A stretch of DNA of 45,251 nucleotides from Actinomycetota bacterium (GTDB taxonomy: Bacteria; Actinomycetota; JAICYB01). A program made the translations under genes and the position numbers. The stretch spans positions 1-45,251 of the forward strand of contig DATLNZ010000018.1 in NCBI GenBank assembly GCA_035536535.1. The letters are read 5' to 3'. Of the stretch, positions 40,628-45,251 are shown in pieces (position 1 is the first letter of the stretch; every line of letters begins with the position of its first letter). The notes beneath the pieces are model-generated. The model made no database searches, had not been told where the DNA came from, and saw only the letters and a program-made list of their open reading frames with translations.

Positions 40628-40978
40628 GTGAACCCGGACACAACGCAGGATCTTCGCCGCCGCCTCGAACAGGAGCGGTTGGACCTTCTCCACCAGCTCG
40701 AGGAGTACGGCGTGGACCCCGAAACGGGGGCCCCGCGAGAAGTGGAGTTCGAGCACGGGTTCGCCGACAGCGGTCAGTCCACGGCCGAGAAGGCCAACCT
40801 GCTGTCTCTGGCGGAGAGCAGCCTCGAGACGCTCCACGAGGTGGACGCGGCCCTCAAGCGGATAGAGGCGGGAACGTTCGGCACGTGTGAGTCGTGCGGA
40901 AACCAAATCCCCCCCGAGCGCATGGAGGCCAGGCCGCACGCGCGGCTGTGCATGAGCTGCATGCAGAAGCGCGGGTAG
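40628..40978 (+). CDS. DksA/TraR family zinc-finger protein
   Basis: 116 residues. Helical coiled-coil region (RRRLEQERLDLLHQLEEYG and AEKANLLSLAESSLETLHEV), then a C4 zinc finger with C87, C90, C108 and C111 (C-x2-C-x17-C-x2-C). The E. coli DksA coiled-coil tip has DxxDxA; here the loop FADSGQSTAE lacks it, so regulation of RNA polymerase may differ or may not occur. GTG start with RBS AGGAGA (40617-40622). 18 nt after xerD; its end overlaps the phosphopentomutase frame. Confidence 0.88.
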   Translation: MNPDTTQDLRRRLEQERLDLLHQLEEYGVDPETGAPREVEFEHGFADSGQSTAEKANLLSLAESSLETLHEVDAALKRIEAGTFGTCESCGNQIPPERMEARPHARLCMSCMQKRG

Positions 40979-42171
40979 GACGGGGGAGCGGCATCCACAC
41001 CGCGCGCCGCGTTGTCCTTTTCGTGATCGACGGCCTCGGGGTCGGCGAGCTTCCCGATGCGCCCGCCTACGGGGACCAGGGCTCCAACACTCTGCTGCAC
41101 GCGGCGCAGCAGGGGCGGCTGAGGGCTCGCAATCTCGACCGGCTTGGCCTCGGCCGCGTCCAGCCGGCCCCCGGACTTGGAGAGGAGCCGTCCGGCGCCT
41201 ACGGCCGGATGACGGAGGTCTCTGCCGGCAAGGACAGCATGACCGGACACTGGGAACTGGCAGGGATCATCACCCAGACCCCATACGAGACATTCCCCAA
41301 CGGGTTCGGCTCCGGCGTCCTCCAGGAGCTGTCGCGGTCAATCGGCGTGCCCGTCATCGGCAACGTCGTGTCGCCCGGCATCGAAGCCATGAACCGGTTC
41401 GGCGAGGAGTCCTGGCGCACGGGGTCGCCGATCGTCTACACCTCCGCCGACAGCGTGTTCCAGATGGCGGCCCACATAGACCTGGTCCCCGCAGACCTGC
41501 TGTACGGGTGGTGCGAGATCGCACGGGTCATCCTCGGCGACCGGGTCGGCAGGGTGATCGCCCGCCCGTTCACCGGGGAGCCGGGTTCGTTCCGGCGCAT
41601 CGAGACCGGCCGGCGTGACTTCCCGGTCCATCTGCCGCCGGGCTCGCTTCTTCACATCCTGTGCGACGCCGGCATCCCCACCGTCGGTATCGGCAAGGTT
41701 TGCGACATGTTCCCCGGCCATCCGTTCGACGCGGTGGAAGGTCCGGGATCAAACGACACGATCGTGCTGGAGGCGACTGAGTGGCTCAAGCGGGAGAGTC
41801 GCGGCCTCGTGTTCGCAAACGCAGGCGAGCTGGACTCCAAGTACGCCCACCGCAACGACCCGCAGGGATGGTGCTCGGCCTTTGAGCACCTCGACGACCG
41901 GCTGGGGCTGCTGCTTGCGTGCCTGGAGGACGACGACGCGGTGTTCATCACCGGCGACCACGGCAACGACCCGACGACACCGTCCACCGACCACTCCCGG
42001 GAGTACGTCCCGATCCTGGCCACGTCCGGGGCCGGCTGGCGCAGAGGCGGCCCACCTGCCGACCTGGGGGTGCGGTCCTCCTTTGCCGACGTCGGGGCGA
42101 CCATCGCCGAGCTGCTTCTCGGGACCCCCACCTCCCTGCCCGGCGAGTCGTTCTCGTCGCTCGTGCCCTGA
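40948..42171 (+). CDS. deoB: Phosphopentomutase
   Basis: Converts ribose-1-phosphate (or deoxyribose-1-P) to the 5-phosphate in nucleoside breakdown. Alkaline-phosphatase-fold enzyme with Mn sites: FVIDGLGVGELPDAPAYGD near the N-terminus, GKDSMTGHWE (nucleophile Thr in the SMTGHWE motif), and late metal-binding FITGDHGNDPTTPSTDHSRE (DHGND, H). FANAGELDSKYAHRNDPQGW replaces the more usual NLVDFD...YGHR motif. The family normally starts just before RRVVLFVIDG (41008 on), but no ATG, GTG or TTG is in frame there; the GTG at 40948, in the end of dksA, gives a 20-residue extension. ATC at 40993, with GGGGGAG upstream, is another candidate. See findings. Confidence 0.85.
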   Translation: MHELHAEARVGRGSGIHTARRVVLFVIDGLGVGELPDAPAYGDQGSNTLLHAAQQGRLRARNLDRLGLGRVQPAPGLGEEPSGAYGRMTEVSAGKDSMTGHWELAGIITQTPYETFPNGFGSGVLQELSRSIGVPVIGNVVSPGIEAMNRFGEESWRTGSPIVYTSADSVFQMAAHIDLVPADLLYGWCEIARVILGDRVGRVIARPFTGEPGSFRRIETGRRDFPVHLPPGSLLHILCDAGIPTVGIGKVCDMFPGHPFDAVEGPGSNDTIVLEATEWLKRESRGLVFANAGELDSKYAHRNDPQGWCSAFEHLDDRLGLLLACLEDDDAVFITGDHGNDPTTPSTDHSREYVPILATSGAGWRRGGPPADLGVRSSFADVGATIAELLLGTPTSLPGESFSSLVP

Positions 42172-42203
42172 TCAACTCCTACTGGCGACCTGGGGACGGA
42201 GGC

Positions 42204-42215
42204 TAGGCTCAACCG
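42204..42215 (+). promoter_or_regulatory. Leaderless -10 element (TAGGCT-N6-ATG) of the M50 gene
   Basis: TAGGCT (42204-42209), six bases, ATG at 42216; same hexamer as the ald promoter. Confidence 0.62.
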
Positions 42216-42851
42216 ATGTTCGGCCGGATCTCGCTCATCGAAACCGCCCTCGTCATCAGCGTGCTGCTGATCAGCCTGGTCATCCACGAGTTCGCCCACG
42301 CGTGGACGGCGCTGAAGCTCGGGGACCCGACGGCGAAGCTGGCGGGAAGGCTGACGCTCAACCCGATCCGGCATCTGGACCCCGTGGGGTCGGTGATCCT
42401 GCCGGCGGCCATGATCCTGTCGGGGGCCGGCTACTTCGGATACGCCCGTCCGGTTCCGGTGAACAGATTCATGCTCCGAGGCGAGGACCGGGGGTTCGCG
42501 CTGGTGGCGCTCGCCGGCCCCGCCTCCAACGTCGTCCTCGCGACGCTGGCGGTCCTGGCCATCAGGCTGGTGAACCCCAACCGGGCAGGGGGTCTTGCTC
42601 AGTTCCTGTTCGTCTTCATTCAGGTGAACCTGTTCCTGGCGGCGTTTAACCTGGTCCCCATCCCGCCCCTGGACGGATCGCGGCTGCTGCGCGTCGTGCT
42701 CCCGTCCGGCGGGGTCCAGTTTTTGGACCGAATCGAGCCCTACGGGTTCGTGATACTTCTCGGTCTCCTGTTCCTGCTGCCGAACCAGTTCTTCAAGCTC
42801 GTCAACGCGATCCAGTCGCTTTTGGTCGTCCTTATCCCCGGTTTCGGCTGA
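42216..42851 (+). CDS. Site-2 protease (M50) family membrane peptidase
   Basis: 211 residues with about six helices. Zinc-binding HEFAH (SLVIHEFAHAWTAL) and the second metal motif NLVPIPPLDGS. The first family landmark GDPTAKLAGRLTLNPIRHLD follows the HExxH. Short type without PDZ domain, similar to bacterial FtsH-associated or SpoIVFB-like relatives. It may cleave membrane regulators, but no candidate substrate such as an anti-sigma factor is visible. Leaderless start. In actinobacterial gene order it commonly stands before scpA. Confidence 0.9.
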   Translation: MFGRISLIETALVISVLLISLVIHEFAHAWTALKLGDPTAKLAGRLTLNPIRHLDPVGSVILPAAMILSGAGYFGYARPVPVNRFMLRGEDRGFALVALAGPASNVVLATLAVLAIRLVNPNRAGGLAQFLFVFIQVNLFLAAFNLVPIPPLDGSRLLRVVLPSGGVQFLDRIEPYGFVILLGLLFLLPNQFFKLVNAIQSLLVVLIPGFG

Positions 42852-42882
42852 CCAGGTCGTTGAGCGGGTCGGCTCCGCCGCC

Positions 42883-42894
42883 TATGCTTCGCCG
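42883..42894 (+). promoter_or_regulatory. Leaderless -10 element (TATGCT-N6-ATG) of scpA
   Basis: TATGCT (42883-42888), six bases, ATG at 42895. Confidence 0.62.
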
Positions 42895-43641
42895 ATGGAC
42901 GAACCCCTGATCGGGCCCCAACCCGCCGGCTTTCAGGTCTCGCTCGAAGTGTTCGAGGGGCCCTTTCAGCTGCTGCTGGCCCTCATAGGCGAGCGCCGGG
43001 TGGACGTCTGCGACGTCCCGATCGCACAGCTCACCGAGGACTATCTCGCCCACCTGTCCCGCATGGAGCACATGGACCTGGAGGTGACGACCGAGTTTTT
43101 GGTCGTGGCGGCGACGCTGCTGCAGCTCAAGGCGCGCGCGCTCATCCCGGTGCCGGCGGAGCAGGCTCAGATTCGAGTGGACGACGACGCGGAGCGGGAC
43201 CTGCTCATCGCACGGCTTCTGGAGATCAGGACCTTCCAGGGTGCGGGAGAGGTTCTGCGGGACCTGCTGGCTCACGGCGACCGCCGCCACCCGGCGGCCC
43301 CCGCGCCGGACGACCCGTCCCTGCGCCAGCTCCCGGTCCTGTCCGGGATGCAGGCGGCGGACCTGGCCCGGACGCTGGTGGGGATCATCCGCGACGCCGT
43401 CCGCGAGGTGGACGTGTCACTTTTGGTGTCCGACGAGGTGTCGGCTCAGCAGGCAGCAGCGGAGCTGGAGGCGAGGCTCGAGCGGGGGCCATTCACCTTC
43501 GCCGACGTCGCGCGCGGCCGCAGCCTCGCCTGGGCGGTGGCGCTGTTTCTGGCCATGCTGGAACTCGGGATGCGCGGCGAGGTCGTCCTCGGCCAGCAGG
43601 ACAGGCTGGGCGACATCGAGATCAGGCCGGTGGCGGCGTGA
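42895..43641 (+). CDS. scpA: Segregation and condensation protein A
   Basis: Kleisin subunit of the SMC-ScpAB complex, which helps compact and segregate the chromosome. 248 residues. N-terminal FEGPFQLLLALIGERRVDVC (variant of the FEGPLDLLLxLI signature), LTEDYLAHLSRMEHMDLEVT, ATLLQLKARALIP; C-terminal winged-helix region contacts SMC. Leaderless start; overlaps scpB by GTGA. With scpB and rluB this is the standard order of Gram-positive bacteria and Actinomycetota. The smc gene is not in the window. Confidence 0.95.
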   Translation: MDEPLIGPQPAGFQVSLEVFEGPFQLLLALIGERRVDVCDVPIAQLTEDYLAHLSRMEHMDLEVTTEFLVVAATLLQLKARALIPVPAEQAQIRVDDDAERDLLIARLLEIRTFQGAGEVLRDLLAHGDRRHPAAPAPDDPSLRQLPVLSGMQAADLARTLVGIIRDAVREVDVSLLVSDEVSAQQAAAELEARLERGPFTFADVARGRSLAWAVALFLAMLELGMRGEVVLGQQDRLGDIEIRPVAA

Positions 43642-44282
43642 ACGGCGCCGGCTCCAACGGCGGCATCGCAGCCGTGGGCCCGGGACTGGTCGAGGCCATC
43701 CTGTTTGCGGCGGGGGAGCCGGTCCGGCCGGTGGACATCGCGGCCGCATTCGGGGTGGACGTCCAAGTGGTGCTCGACGCGGTCGACGAGCTTCGCCGGT
43801 CCTACGAGTGCGGCCCCCGGGGCCTTGAGGTGCGGGCGGTGGGCGACGCGCTGCGCGTCTACACCCGGGCGGAGCTGGCGGAGCCGGTCGGCCATTTCGC
43901 CAACAGGTCCCGCGTCGGACGGCTGTCCAAGGCCGCGCTCGAGACCCTTTCCATCGTCGCGTACCGGCAGCCCGTCACCCGCGGAGAGCTCGCCCGGATC
44001 AGGGGCGTCAACGTGGACTCCGCACTGCGCACCCTCCAGGAAAGGGGGCTGGTCGACGAGGTCGGACGCGACCCCGGTCCTGGCCGTCCCCCCGTGTACG
44101 GCACGACCCCGTTGTTCCTCGAGAAGATCGGCCTGTCATCGCTGGCCGACCTTCCGCCGCTCGCGTCGTTCGCGCCCGATCCGTCCGTGGCCGCCGATAT
44201 CGAGAAGGCGCTCGCTCCGCGTCCGCTGGACTTCGCGGCGCGTCTGGACCTCGACGGGGGAGACGAATCGGACCCCCGGTGA
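43638..44282 (+). CDS. scpB: Segregation and condensation protein B
   Basis: Kleisin-associated dimerising protein of the SMC complex. 214 residues. Two winged-helix domains: LVEAILFAAGEPVRPVDIAA at the start and LSKAALETLSIVAYRQPVTR with GVNVDSALRTLQERGLVDEV, then the typical GRPPVYGTTPLFLEKIGL. GTG start interlocked with scpA; the end interlocks with rluB (GTGATG). Confidence 0.95.
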   Translation: MNGAGSNGGIAAVGPGLVEAILFAAGEPVRPVDIAAAFGVDVQVVLDAVDELRRSYECGPRGLEVRAVGDALRVYTRAELAEPVGHFANRSRVGRLSKAALETLSIVAYRQPVTRGELARIRGVNVDSALRTLQERGLVDEVGRDPGPGRPPVYGTTPLFLEKIGLSSLADLPPLASFAPDPSVAADIEKALAPRPLDFAARLDLDGGDESDPR

Positions 44283-45022
44283 TGTCCGGGGCCTCAGCGG
44301 GGGAGCGGCTTCAGAAGGTCCTGGCCCAGGCGGGCCTGGGCTCCCGCCGCCACTGCGAGCAGCTCATCGCCGAAGGCCGCGTCCGCGTCAACGGGCGCCC
44401 GGCCGAGCTGGGGGCCAGGGCCGACCCGCTCACCGACCTCGTCGAGGTCGACGGAGTCCCCGTCGCAGTGTCGCCGAAGATAGTCCACTACGCGCTGCAC
44501 AAGCCGGCCGGCTGCCTGACCACCGCGAGCGACCCCCAAGGGCGTCCGACGATCATGCCGCTGCTCCCGTCCGAACCGCGCGTGTTCGCGGTCGGAAGGC
44601 TGGACATGGACACCTCCGGGCTGCTGCTGGTCACCAACGACGGCGACTTCGCACAGAAGGTGTCCCACCCGCGGTTCGGGGTGCCGAAGACGTACCTGGC
44701 CGAGGTCTCCGGACACGCCGGGTCCGGCCACGTCGCGAAGCTGCGGGCGGGAGTCGAGCTCGAAGACGGCAGGGCGACGGCGGAGCGCGTCCGCTTGTCC
44801 GGCATCAAAGGCGGTCACAGCCTCGTGGAGCTCACGGTGCGGGAGGGACGAAACCGCCTGGTCCGCCGTCTGCTGGAAGCAGTGGGCCTGCCGGTGGTGT
44901 CGCTGGTGAGGACGTCCATCGGGCCGTGCCGGCTCGGCCGCCTCAAGGCCGGCACCTACAGGCCTCTGTCGGCGGCGGAGGTACACGAGCTGCTGTCGTC
45001 GGCGCCGGCGTCCGTAGACTGA
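44279..45022 (+). CDS. rluB: 23S rRNA pseudouridine synthase RluB-like
   Basis: Converts a uridine of 23S rRNA to pseudouridine in large-subunit maturation. 247 residues: N-terminal S4 domain (ERLQKVLAQAGLGSRRHCEQ; VRVNGRPAELG), then the synthase domain with HKPAGCLTT, catalytic Asp109 in VGRLDMDTSGLLLVTND and REGRNRLVRRLLEAVGLPV near the end. Start GTG at 44279 (or ATG at 44282), interlocked with the scpB stop. The RluB assignment, rather than RluE/F, is by scpAB linkage. Confidence 0.93.
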   Translation: MMSGASAGERLQKVLAQAGLGSRRHCEQLIAEGRVRVNGRPAELGARADPLTDLVEVDGVPVAVSPKIVHYALHKPAGCLTTASDPQGRPTIMPLLPSEPRVFAVGRLDMDTSGLLLVTNDGDFAQKVSHPRFGVPKTYLAEVSGHAGSGHVAKLRAGVELEDGRATAERVRLSGIKGGHSLVELTVREGRNRLVRRLLEAVGLPVVSLVRTSIGPCRLGRLKAGTYRPLSAAEVHELLSSAPASVD

Positions 45023-45026
45023 CCCG
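45015..45026 (+). promoter_or_regulatory. Leaderless -10 element (TAGACT-N6-ATG) of aroH
   Basis: TAGACT (45015-45020) overlaps the last codons of rluB; six bases separate it from the ATG at 45027. Confidence 0.6.
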
Positions 45027-45251
45027 ATGCCCCGGCTGTACGCGGTTCGCGGCGCCACGTCCCTGGACGAGGACAGCAGAGCGCAGGTCCTGTCCCGGAC
45101 CCAGGAGCTTCTGTCCGAGCTGATGTCCTCCAACGGGATCCGGCCGCCCGACCTGGTCAGCATCCTTTTCACCGCGACCGGCGACCTGCACTCCGAGTTC
45201 CCGGCCGCAGCGGCCAGGGTGATGGGCTTGGACGGAGTCCCGCTGCTGTGC
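45027..45251 (+). CDS. aroH: Chorismate mutase, AroH type, cut by window end
   Basis: First 75 residues. MPRLYAVRGATSLDEDSRAQ matches the start of monofunctional AroH chorismate mutases (xVRGAxxxxxN/D), followed by LSELMSSNGIRPPDLVSILF and FTATGDLHSEFPAAAARVMG, with the family's active-site FTxTxDLxxxFPA. It converts chorismate to prephenate for Phe/Tyr synthesis. Order rluB-aroH is known from other Actinomycetota. Leaderless start. Confidence 0.88.
   Translation, partial: MPRLYAVRGATSLDEDSRAQVLSRTQELLSELMSSNGIRPPDLVSILFTATGDLHSEFPAAAARVMGLDGVPLLC

Overview
The window looks like a chromosomal segment of a high-GC, deep-branching member of the Actinomycetota. Three things point there. The gene order tyrS - TPR protein - HAD phosphatase - short basic protein - tlyA - nadK - recN - steA - mctB-like gene - (murJ, glycosyltransferases) - pyrG - NUDIX - xerD - scpA - scpB - rluB matches the conserved actinobacterial block (M. 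tuberculosis Rv1689-Rv1711, recalled from general knowledge, not searched). SteA and the MctB/SteB-like protein are actinobacterial hallmarks. Many genes start without a leader, on the pattern TANNNT-N6-ATG/GTG. No rRNA, tRNA, CRISPR array, insertion sequence or phage gene was recognised.

Layout. 1-2206 (-): PASTA-containing class A penicillin-binding protein, cut by the window edge. 2251-4180 (+): tyrS and a TPR protein. 4187-5131 (-): metallo-beta-lactamase-fold hydrolase. 5201-8903 (-): three type IV prepilin-like genes in the order pilV-, pilW-, pilX-like, without assembly machinery. 9159-15809 (-): a complete branched-chain-amino-acid-type ABC transporter (livK, H, M, G, F) flanked by a secreted membrane-anchored protein and a small zinc-ligand membrane protein. 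15895-18286 (-): Mn-type superoxide dismutase, a DUF1015 protein and a 139-residue unknown. 18418-22510 (+, with a rhomboid protease on - at 19963-20682): TPR, HAD phosphatase, short basic protein, TlyA, NAD kinase. 22507-24039 (-): membrane metallophosphoesterase. 24046-25722 (+): recN. 25775-33975 (+): steA, mctB-like, murJ-like, GT4, a polytopic alkaline-phosphatase-fold protein and an MraY/WecA-like phosphoglycosyltransferase, almost all joined by 4-nt start/stop overlaps. 33394-35030 (-): HTTM protein and its partner. 35134-36738 (+): pyrG. 36728-37768 (-): THUMP-type RNA methyltransferase. 37860-45251 (+): NUDIX, alanine dehydrogenase, xerD, DksA/TraR, phosphopentomutase, M50 protease, scpA, scpB, rluB and the start of aroH.

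How the genes fit together. The core is housekeeping: translation (tyrS, tlyA, rluB), nucleotide supply (pyrG, deoB, nadK), repair and chromosome segregation (recN, xerD, scpAB) and envelope or division (PBP, steA, mctB-like, murJ-like). The most interesting part is the six-gene envelope cassette 25775-33975. It combines a cytokinetic-ring protein with what looks like a lipid-linked glycan pathway: an initiating phosphoglycosyltransferase, an extending GT4, a MOP-type flippase and an alkaline-phosphatase-fold membrane protein that has lost recognisable metal ligands. Other points worth checking are a 582-bp convergent overlap between the phosphoglycosyltransferase and HTTM genes, a CTG start inferred for tlyA, no canonical start codon at the family start of deoB, variant class I signatures in tyrS, and overlapping divergent -10 elements.
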